A stretch of DNA of 6,496 nt from Deltaproteobacteria bacterium (lineage in GTDB: Bacteria; Desulfobacterota; GWC2-55-46). Location of the stretch: positions 1 to 6,496 of the forward strand of contig JAUSLB010000098.1 of NCBI GenBank assembly GCA_030646655.1, read 5' to 3'. The position numbers and the translations under genes were made by a program. The notes below the pieces were generated by a model, which worked only from the letters and a program-made list of their open reading frames with translations, had not been told where the DNA came from and did not search any database. Below, in pieces: positions 1 through 5,708 of this stretch. Position 1 is the first letter of the stretch. The number at the start of each line of letters is the position of its first letter.

Positions 1-27
1 CTTCAGGCCAAGGTGCTTAACGCTTAA
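1..27 (+). CDS. possible 3' end of an upstream gene
   Basis: Frame 1 reads LQAKVLNA and stops at TAA (25-27), just before the ribosome binding site of the next gene. Such tight spacing is typical of an operon, so this may be the tail of the preceding gene. Eight codons are too few to identify anything, and frame 2 is also open to a TAA at 38-40. Confidence 0.3.
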   Translation, partial: LQAKVLNA

Positions 28-42
28 AAGAGGTTTTTAAAC

Positions 43-930
43 ATGGGCAAGAAGCGATTAAGCATAGGTTTCCCTGCCTACAACGCCGAGAAGTTCATGA
101 GACATTCGCTCGATTCGGTCCTCGGCCAGAGTTTCGGGGACTTCGAGCTCATTATCTCCGATAACGCCTCTACCGATTCAACCGGGGAGATATGCCGCCG
201 GTACGGAGCGATGGACAAGAGGATAAGGTATTACAGGAACGATAAGAATGTCGGCGCCTCCGCCAACTTCAACAGGGTGTTCGAGCTCTCGTCGGGAAGA
301 TACTTCAAATGGATCTCCTATGACGACGCGTGCGCGCCGGAGTTCCTTGAAAAATGCGTAAAAGTCCTCGACCGGGACCCCTCCGTAGTCCTTGCCTACC
401 CGAGGACGACGCTCATAGACAAGGACGGGGATAAGATAAAGGACTTCCATGAAAACCTCCACCTACAGAGCGAAAGGCCCCACGAGAGGCTCCGCCAGCT
501 CCTCCTTAACATAAACTTCGCGAACCCGGTATTCGGGGTCATCCGCTCGGATGTATTGAGGAAGACGCGCCTGCTCGGCGGGTTTTTCGGGGCCGACTAC
601 ATCCTGCTTATGGAGATATGCCTCCTCGGTAAATTCTTTGAGATCCCCGAGCGCCTCTTTTTCTACAGGGAGCACGAGAAGAACTCGCGTAAGCTCCCGA
701 AGCCGGATCTTACATACTGGTGGGACACCTCGTTCCGGGGGGTCATGAACAACACGCAAAGGAGGCTTGTGTCAGAGCAGTTCAAATCCATAAACCGAAC
801 GGATCTGCCCTGGCTTGAGAAGGCCCTTTGTTACCTGCAGATAAGGAGGTGGGTCTTCAGGTACTGGAGGGCAAAAGGCGGCAAATATAAGGCGAGGCTT
901 AAAAGAAAGCTTATGGCAGAAAGAGGCTGA
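43..930 (+). CDS. family 2 glycosyltransferase
   Basis: 295 aa. It transfers a sugar from a nucleotide-sugar donor and acts on the cytoplasmic side during polysaccharide assembly; donor and acceptor cannot be read from the sequence. The GT-A fold is clear: the opening strand LSIGFPAYNAEKF (6-18), the donor-binding SDNASTDST (39-47), the DxD-equivalent SYDDA with D94-D95, a probable acceptor/base segment GADYILLMEI (183-192) and the FFYREH turn (206-211) usual near the end of these domains. The C-terminus is basic (RAKGGKYKARLKRKL), which suggests peripheral contact with the membrane; no transmembrane segment is seen. ATG 43 is supported by an AAAGAGG Shine-Dalgarno at 27-33. Its TGA directly abuts the exosortase ATG, so the two are almost certainly cotranscribed and translationally coupled. 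The context points to exopolysaccharide synthesis. Confidence 0.92.
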   Translation: MGKKRLSIGFPAYNAEKFMRHSLDSVLGQSFGDFELIISDNASTDSTGEICRRYGAMDKRIRYYRNDKNVGASANFNRVFELSSGRYFKWISYDDACAPEFLEKCVKVLDRDPSVVLAYPRTTLIDKDGDKIKDFHENLHLQSERPHERLRQLLLNINFANPVFGVIRSDVLRKTRLLGGFFGADYILLMEICLLGKFFEIPERLFFYREHEKNSRKLPKPDLTYWWDTSFRGVMNNTQRRLVSEQFKSINRTDLPWLEKALCYLQIRRWVFRYWRAKGGKYKARLKRKLMAERG

Positions 931-1863
931 ATGCGTCTGCCCTTCTCAAAAAATTCCGATGATGGCCCCGCAAGGGCCGCTTATGCTGCTCTAAAGGCCC
1001 TGCCCCGCGCCACGGCCCGCAATATGCTCTTCATCGTCTTTAATATCGCCTTTGCGCTATTGTTCAGGGGTGCGTTCGGGCTTATCTTCTCTCAGACTGA
1101 GGCAGAGCTCTACTCGCACATCGTCCTGATCCCGTTCGTCAGCGCCTATTTCCTTTACTCGGAGAGAAGGGTGATATTCTCAACGCCGGGGTCAGGGGCT
1201 TGTTCAGGTCTCTTCTTTATTGCGGCAGGCTTTTCGCTCTTTATTTTCGGAAAGGTCTTGGCCCCTTCGCTTGGGGCTAACGACCGCTTTTCTTTAACGA
1301 TGCTCTCAGCGTTTGTGTTCTGGGCAGGCGGCTTTTTACTCTTCTACGGCGCGCAAGTCTTGAGAAAAGCAGCTTTTCCCGTCCTTTTTCTCCTTTTCGC
1401 CGTGCCTCTACCGGACATTTTAATGGAAAATATAATCTACGCCATGCAGTCGGGTTCAACAGAGGCCGCGGGCGCGTTATTTAAGATAGCGGGCGTGCCT
1501 TATTTCAGGGAAGGGTTTATATTCCAATTGCCGGGCCTCAATATCGAGGTCGCAAAGGAGTGCAGCGGGATCCGCTCGAGCCTCTCTCTTATAATAACCG
1601 GCGTAATAGCGGGCAGGCTATACCTTAAGACCTTTCCGGGCAGGGCCGCTCTTGTGGCCCTGGCCCTGCCCATAACGCTATTCAAGAACGGGCTGAGGAT
1701 AGCGGTACTTACGCTTCTGGGGCTTTATGTCGATGAAAGGCTCCTGCACGGCCCGCTCCACAGCAGGGGCGGCATACCGTTTTTTATCCTCGCCCTCTTA
1801 TTTCTGGGGCTTGCGCTCTTGGGGATAAAGAGGCTTGAGAAGAGGAAAAGAGGGAGACAATAA
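931..1863 (+). CDS. exosortase (archaeosortase/exosortase family transpeptidase)
   Basis: 310 aa multipass inner-membrane protein. Exosortases cleave C-terminal sorting signals (short motif, membrane helix, basic tail) and transfer the protein onward to the cell surface. The family triad is visible: Cys211 in ECSGIRS (210-216), Arg256 in KNGLRI (252-257), and His277 in HSRGG (277-281; His273 is the alternative). The usual N-terminal motif YSHIVLIPFVSAYFLYSERR (61-80) and VPLPD (158-162) are also present. About eight hydrophobic segments lie between residues 31 and 298, and the tail is strongly basic. The length fits short exosortases rather than XrtA, which carries an extra EpsI domain. I cannot assign a named subtype. 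The start abuts the glycosyltransferase stop and has an AAAGAGG site at 920-926. No protein with a classic PEP motif is in the window; the nearest candidate substrate is the convergent CFI-box protein, but that pairing is inference. Confidence 0.93.
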   Translation: MRLPFSKNSDDGPARAAYAALKALPRATARNMLFIVFNIAFALLFRGAFGLIFSQTEAELYSHIVLIPFVSAYFLYSERRVIFSTPGSGACSGLFFIAAGFSLFIFGKVLAPSLGANDRFSLTMLSAFVFWAGGFLLFYGAQVLRKAAFPVLFLLFAVPLPDILMENIIYAMQSGSTEAAGALFKIAGVPYFREGFIFQLPGLNIEVAKECSGIRSSLSLIITGVIAGRLYLKTFPGRAALVALALPITLFKNGLRIAVLTLLGLYVDERLLHGPLHSRGGIPFFILALLFLGLALLGIKRLEKRKRGRQ

Positions 1864-1864
1864 A

Positions 1865-1898
1865 AAAGGGCGCTGCGCGAAACCGCGCAGCGCCCTTT
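1865..1898. terminator. bidirectional intrinsic terminator between convergent genes
   Basis: A perfect 15-bp stem has arms AAAGGGCGCTGCGCG (1865-1879) and CGCGCAGCGCCCTTT (1884-1898) and loop AAAC. It begins 1 base after the exosortase stop and ends 12 bases before the stop codon of the minus-strand gene. Read on the minus strand, the stem runs into six T, then ATT, so it should work best for the surface-protein gene. On the plus strand the only T tract is the three T in the stem, so termination of the exosortase transcript may be weaker. Confidence 0.88.
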
Positions 1899-1910
1899 GG
1901 AGAGGCCGAT

Positions 1911-3734
1911 TTACGAGGTCTTCCTCCTCAAGAGTATAAGGCCGGCGCCCACGCTGAACATCATTAGCGAAAGCGCGGCGCGCGGGTATTTTACCCCGTA
2001 AACGGCCGGGGTAAGGATAATCCTCGCCGCCGTCCTTAGAGGTTCGTGGCGTGAGATGACGGCCGCAACAGGCGGCGAGACCCTGTAGTAGAGCTCAACG
2101 AAGGCCCTGCCCATCGGGTTTTTGAGAAGGACATCGTCCCTGAACCCCCGCAGCGCCATTACCTCCGGCTCAAGATAGCTCCCGTACGCGGCTGTCGCTA
2201 TGAAGCACCCTCCTCCGCCTGAAGGGGCTGCGTCGCCGGCCGTTCCTGTGCCGGGGTTTCCGGAGTCGCCCACGCTTAAGGTGGTCATCGCCTTTGCGAT
2301 GCCGCCCTGATCGTCGGTGACCGTCACGGAGGGCCTGTATGTGCCGGCCGCGCTGTATGTGTAGAGCGCGGGTATCGAGGTCGTTGTGGCGTCTATCGTG
2401 CCGTTGCCGTCAAAGTCCCATTCGTACTTCACTATCACCCCGTCCGGGTCCGACGCCGAGACGGTAAATGTGAGCCGGGTGGACGGCCCGTTCAGGCCGA
2501 TCGTGCCGGTTATGGCTACTATTATCGGCGGCTTATTCGCGGAGGACTCGGCCGTGACGGTTACCGCGTCGGATTCGGCTGTAGCCCCGCCGTTGTCTGT
2601 TACCCTTACCCTCGCGTAGTTCGTGCTTACGCTGTTATAGGTGTAAGAGGCGCTTGCCACAGCGCCCGTATTGAGGTCGTATATGCCGTCGCCGTCAAAG
2701 TCCCATTCGTAGCTGACTATCGTCCCGTCAATATCCGATGCCGAGGCCGTGAACTCGGCGTTAAGCGGGGCTGCGCCGCTGACGGGAGTAGCGCCAAATG
2801 AAGTTATAGCCGGCGAGGCGTTCGATGTCCTGAAGGAGCTTATCGCCGATGCCGAGGCGTTGCCGGCGGCGTCGGACGATTTGACCCTGAAGTCATAGAG
2901 CGTATAGCTTGATAAGCCCAAAAGGCCGACCGAATGGACCGTATTCAACGACGGGTCGTAGGCCCCAGCCGACCCCAATGCGCTCGATGGACCGTACTCG
3001 ACCTGAGAGGTCGAGGGTTCATCGGTTGTCCATGTAACCGTAGCCGAGCCGGCTGCGATATCGGCCACCTGAACGTTGGATATCGCGGGAGGCGTAGAGT
3101 CCGCAGGGGCGTTTGTGGTGAACGTGAAGTTACCGGAAGCCGTCAGGTTGCCTGCGGCGTCCCGGCTTAAGACCCTGAAGCTGTAAGCGGCGGCAGGGCT
3201 AAGCCCTGAGAGGGCCTGCACATGCGAGGCCGTCTTCGCGCTGTCGAGCGGGGTCGCGCCTCCGTATGACGCGGAGGTCCCGTAATCGACCTGAGAGTCC
3301 GAGGGCTCATCCGTCACCCAGTTTATCGCGGCTGAATCCGCCGTGACGTTACCGGCATAAACGCCAGATATGACCGGGCCGGCCGTGTCCGGCAGCGCTA
3401 TGGTCTTTGAGGCCTCGTTAGAGTAGGCGCTCTCCTTTCCTGAGGTACTGTACGCCGCTACCGCGAAATAGAAGGTCGAGCCTTCGGCGAGGCTCATCAC
3501 CTTGTAGGTCGAGACATTGCCTACATCGACCGTCTGGGTGTAGCTTTTTTGGGCCGTCCCGTAGTAGAACTTATACCCGCCGAGGTCTGAAAGCGGGGTC
3601 CCGTCGGTATTAGTGGTAGGCGGGCTCCAGCTCAAAGTGGCGTCCCCTGCGCAAACGGCTCCGGTGTGCAGGAGAGAAAAGGCGAATAGCGCCAGGCTTA
3701 AGCAGAGGGCGCCGAGGGTTCTGGTTATAGGCAT
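1911..3734 (-). CDS. secreted fibronectin-III/PKD surface protein with CFI-box C-terminal anchor
   Basis: 607 aa. A Sec signal peptide (1-29, hydrophobic core [13 protein letters not shown], likely cut after VCA) leads into three fibronectin-III-like domains (about 31-112, 118-208, 213-304). The second and third share TDEPSxSQV(D/E)YG. Two PKD domains follow (about 308-395 and 402-488), each with YEWDFDG(D/N)G. A Gly/Ser/Thr linker (490-509) precedes [10 protein letters not shown] (510-519). The tail has a roughly 65-residue amphipathic region, one membrane helix (about 586-602) and RRKTS. Proteins with this CFIATAAYG tail are known in RefSeq as CFI-box-CTERM proteins; the function of the box is not established. 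The role is probably adhesion or cell-surface scaffolding; no catalytic domain is seen. ATG 3734 follows a strong AAGGAGG site. Its leader holds a riboswitch-like aptamer and a terminator, so expression is probably set by a cyclic dinucleotide. It is a candidate substrate of the adjacent exosortase, but has no recognisable PEP-type motif. Confidence 0.9.
   Translation of the reverse strand: MPITRTLGALCLSLALFAFSLLHTGAVCAGDATLSWSPPTTNTDGTPLSDLGGYKFYYGTAQKSYTQTVDVGNVSTYKVMSLAEGSTFYFAVAAYSTSGKESAYSNEASKTIALPDTAGPVISGVYAGNVTADSAAINWVTDEPSDSQVDYGTSASYGGATPLDSAKTASHVQALSGLSPAAAYSFRVLSRDAAGNLTASGNFTFTTNAPADSTPPAISNVQVADIAAGSATVTWTTDEPSTSQVEYGPSSALGSAGAYDPSLNTVHSVGLLGLSSYTLYDFRVKSSDAAGNASASAISSFRTSNASPAITSFGATPVSGAAPLNAEFTASASDIDGTIVSYEWDFDGDGIYDLNTGAVASASYTYNSVSTNYARVRVTDNGGATAESDAVTVTAESSANKPPIIVAITGTIGLNGPSTRLTFTVSASDPDGVIVKYEWDFDGNGTIDATTTSIPALYTYSAAGTYRPSVTVTDDQGGIAKAMTTLSVGDSGNPGTGTAGDAAPSGGGGCFIATAAYGSYLEPEVMALRGFRDDVLLKNPMGRAFVELYYRVSPPVAAVISRHEPLRTAARIILTPAVYGVKYPRAALSLMMFSVGAGLILLRRKTS
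2406..2426 (-). repeat. exact 21-bp direct repeat, copy 1 (PKD YEWDFDG codons)
   Basis: This stretch encodes YEWDFDG in the second PKD domain and is identical base for base to 2691-2711 in the first PKD domain. Neighbouring codons have diverged, so it marks domain duplication within the gene rather than a mobile repeat. Confidence 0.85.
2691..2711 (-). repeat. exact 21-bp direct repeat, copy 2 (PKD YEWDFDG codons)
   Basis: Second copy of the identical stretch, encoding YEWDFDG at residues 342-348 in the first PKD domain. It could act as a short homology for recombination between the two domains. Confidence 0.85.
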
Positions 3735-3738
3735 TTTA

Positions 3739-3748
3739 CTTCCTCCTT
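3739..3748 (-). promoter_or_regulatory. strong ribosome binding site of the surface-protein gene
   Basis: On the minus strand the sequence AAGGAGGAAG ends 4 bases before the ATG; the AAGGAGG core is 7 bases away. It lies outside and downstream of the terminator hairpin, so control by the leader should be at transcription termination rather than by hiding this site. Confidence 0.88.
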
Positions 3749-3759
3749 GTTCTTTGGAT

Positions 3760-3795
3760 AAAAAAAGCCGTCAAAGGTTTTCTCCTTTGGCGGCT
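3760..3795 (-). terminator. intrinsic terminator in the leader (riboswitch expression platform)
   Basis: On the minus strand, AGCCGCCAAAGG (3795-3784) pairs with CCTTTGACGGCT (3777-3766) over 12 bp including one G-T wobble, with a 6-base AGAAAA loop. The 3' arm runs into a tract of seven T (3766-3760). It sits 20 bases after the aptamer and before the ribosome binding site, so it would stop transcription before the coding region. This is the layout of a riboswitch-controlled attenuator. Confidence 0.82.
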
Positions 3796-3815
3796 CGGCG
3801 AACTTGGAAGCTGGC

Positions 3816-3920
3816 AATCCGAATTTGAGGGTGAAACGAGCTTGGCGCTATTTCCAGACTTCTTTAGTCCCGTTGCTCTGCGCCCCCAGGTTTCCCGTGG
3901 TTTGCTCTGAGCAAAGGATT
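3816..3920 (-). ncRNA. c-di-GMP-I (GEMM-I) class riboswitch aptamer, A20 variant
   Basis: Leader RNA of the surface-protein gene, read on the minus strand. The core CTCAGAGCAAACC, a P2 hairpin with GAAA tetraloop (3900-3886) and GCGCAGAGC (3883-3875) align without gaps to Vc2 positions 15-51. G14, C17, A18, G21, C46, A47 and GNRA loop are kept. P1 can form from AATCC-TTTG (3920-3912) with CAAA-TTC-GGATT (3827-3816), with a bulge. P3 base pairs AACGGG (3874-3869) with CTCGTT (3840-3835), followed by TCACC, which matches the Vc2 UUACC containing C92. The base at position 20 is A (complement of 3906) where c-di-GMP aptamers have G; that change defines the cyclic AMP-GMP group (GEMM-Ib). The distal part of P3, where the tetraloop receptor should lie, is atypical, and position 92 would be U rather than C if P1 is set one register differently. 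This was a hand alignment; no covariance model was run. Confidence 0.72.
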
Positions 3921-3946
3921 TAAAAAGGTTAATTTTCTCAGGCGCC

Positions 3947-3952
3947 ATTTTA
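3947..3952 (-). promoter_or_regulatory. putative -10 element for the surface-protein gene
   Basis: TAAAAT on the minus strand would place the transcript start near 3940, about 20 bases before aptamer helix P1. No good -35 box lies 16-18 bases upstream, which fits a promoter that needs an activator; a CRP/FNR-like palindrome is centred there. Confidence 0.4.
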
Positions 3953-3964
3953 ATTGATGAGGTA

Positions 3965-4001
3965 CTTACGGGTATGTGACATTAATCACCAGCCCCGTAA
4001 G
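3965..4001. promoter_or_regulatory. nested palindrome with a CRP/FNR-like operator
   Basis: The outer arms CTTACGGG (3965-3972) and CCCGTAAG (3994-4001) are a perfect 8-bp inverted repeat. Inside them TGTGACATTAATCACC (3975-3990) matches the TGTGA-N6-TCACA layout of CRP-family sites at 9 of 10 half-site bases. Its centre is at 3982.5, about 42 bases upstream of the start predicted from the -10 element of the minus-strand gene, which is the class II activation position. It also lies upstream of the prsK start at 4026, so it could serve both directions. Which regulator binds is unknown. Confidence 0.55.
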
Positions 4002-4025
4002 AAAAAAAAGAAAAGGGCGTATAAG

Positions 4026-5240
4026 ATGGATTACATCTTTATCCTCCCGCTTATAAGCGCCGTGACCTGCGCTCTGCTTGGGGGGATCGCCCTTAAGCGC
4101 AATCCGGGAAACCCGGAGAACATCGGACTTGCGCTCGGGATGCTCTCGGTCTCAGCCGCCGAGGCCGGGGGGGCGGCATTGATGGGCTCGCCGGCTTTAA
4201 GCGGTTTCGGGGCAAAGCTCTTTGTGGCGGGGCAGGCGGCCCTGCCAGCCGCGTGGCTCATCTTCTCGACGGTATTCGCAAGGAAGGACCCTGCAGGGGA
4301 GTTTTCGAGTCGATCTCTTTTATTTCTCGGCCTGCTTTCAGCCTCGGCCTGCTTCGCCTTCCTCGTTATTTTTACGGCCTCCGTCCGTCCTTACGGCAAC
4401 CTTTCTGCGGCAGGCCCGTTCAGCCCCTCCTTGAAAGGAGGGCCGCTGTTGGCCGTCGGGGAGAGCGGAAAATATTTTCATATATATCTCGTGCTCGCGC
4501 TTTCGTTTAATTTGGTCCACCTTGAAAATACGCTCCGCTCCGCGAAGGGGCAGGATAGGTTCAGGATAAAATACGTTATCCTCGGTGCAGGCTCGCTCCT
4601 CGCCTCCTTTATATACCTTTCCAGTCAGGCGCTGCTCTTCAGGTCAATAAGCCCGCAGGCGCTTCTCCTTACCTCCGTCGTTTCGCTTGCATCCTCCTTA
4701 ATCATGCTCGCTTCCATTGCGAGGAACAGGCTCCTTGACGTTGACATATTCGTATCGAGGTATTTCTTCTATAACTCTCTTACCGCCTTAAGCGTCGGCG
4801 TTTATCTGATAGCCGTGGGCGCGGTCACGGAGGCCATAAAATACTTCAGGATCCCTTTCAGCTACTTCCTGTCCACCATCTTTGTCTTCGCCTCCGTCGT
4901 CGCCCTTTTCGCGCTCTACTTTTCCGATACCTTAAACAGAAAGGCCCAAGTATTCGTAAGCAGGCACTTCTACAGGCACAAGCACGAATTCAAGGACAAA
5001 TGGATGGAGACTATCTCGAAGATAAGCCCCAAGGCGGGCGCGCCGGAAGTGTATGCGGTGCTTATCGACATGATCTCTTCCTCTCTGGGGGCGCGCTCGG
5101 CGCATGTATGGGCCTATGACCGCGCATCCGTGGCATACATGGCTATCCCCGGCAGGCCTGAGGCCATGTTCAGGAAGATCCCCCGAACGCATCCTGTGAT
5201 CTCAATGCAACGGGGATTTAAAAAAGCTCATCTCCGCTGA
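4026..5240 (+). pseudogene. prsK: truncated PrsK-like membrane histidine kinase (sensor part only)
   Basis: 404 aa from ATG 4026. PrsK is the sensor kinase of the PEP-CTERM/exosortase two-component system. About seven to nine membrane segments span residues 3-300. The family signatures NTLRSAKGQDRFRIKY (168-183), LLDVDIFVSRYFFYN (236-250) and FYRHKHEFKDKWMETISKIS (315-334) then lead into the start of a GAF domain (about 339-393). The frame ends soon after HPVIS (389-393), with an unrelated 11-residue tail. The rest of the GAF domain, the dimerisation/phosphoacceptor region and the whole HATPase domain are missing, roughly 300 aa relative to the usual near-700 aa. It cannot be an active kinase as written. 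ATG 4026 (AAAAGGG at 4011-4017) is preferred to the in-frame TTG at 3954, whose extension crosses the palindrome and adds a Lys-rich segment before the first membrane helix. Confidence 0.82.
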
Positions 5241-5706
5241 GCGGTTCAGGGAGGACCTTTACTACAGGCTCGCGGTCGTCACGATAGATCTCCCGCCGCT
5301 TAGGGAGCGCGGGGAGGATTCCGTTATTATGGCCGGGACTTTCCTAAGGAAGTTCTCGCCTGATAATAGGCAAAGGAGCTTAAGCGTTGAGGCGGTAAAC
5401 GCGATACGCTCTTACGCATGGCCGGGCAACGTAAGGGAGCTTGAGAACAGGATCAGGAGGGCTATAACCTTCTCGGACAGCCTTATCATAAGGCCCTCTG
5501 ACCTCGGCTTCGGCATGCCCGATGACGGGCTTTTGCTTAACCTTAAAAAGGCCAGGGAAGACCTTGAGATGAGGTTCGTGAACCTCGCGGTCCTCAAGCA
5601 TAAGGGGAACATAAGCAGGGCAGCCGAGGAGCTTGGGTTAAGCAGGCCGACCGTCCACCAGATAATAAAAAAATACAATATGAACGACGCCGCAAGAAAG
5701 GGGTAA
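5200..5706 (+). pseudogene. prsR: C-terminal remnant of a PrsR-like sigma-54 response regulator
   Basis: The open frame starts after an in-frame TGA at 5197-5199. From 5209 it reads NGDLKKLISAERFREDLYYRL, then LPPLRERGED and WPGNVRELENRIRRA, the second half of a sigma-54 AAA+ domain (arginine-finger region and sensor II). A Fis-type helix-turn-helix follows, GNISRAAEELGLSRPTVHQIIKKYNM. PrsR is the regulator partnered with PrsK, normally about 450 aa. Here the receiver domain, Walker A, GAFTGA loop and Walker B are absent, about 290 aa. The first ATG in frame (5329) has no ribosome binding site, so translation of the remnant is doubtful. A short DNA-binding product could still occupy sites but could not activate sigma-54 RNA polymerase. 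It lies out of frame with and overlaps the end of the prsK fragment. Confidence 0.82.
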
Positions 5707-5708
5707 TT

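Noticed and set aside
3811..3827. Sigma-54 -24/-12 promoter (TGGCAA...) on the plus strand
   Set aside because: The -24-like TGGCAA is present but no TTGC follows at the required spacing, and the bases are used in aptamer P1 on the other strand.
3736..3948. 70-aa minus-strand reading frame in the leader
   Set aside because: It runs through the aptamer and terminator, has no ribosome binding site and no recognisable protein features; the RNA structure explains the sequence better.
3954..4025. N-terminal extension of the kinase from TTG 3954
   Set aside because: It would encode a Lys-rich leader before the first membrane helix and cover the whole palindrome; ATG 4026 begins right at the hydrophobic segment and has an AAAAGGG site.
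5200..5706. A functional short transcription factor evolved from PrsR
   Set aside because: There is no start codon with a ribosome binding site, and the remnant begins in the middle of the AAA+ domain, so a broken gene or misassembly is simpler.
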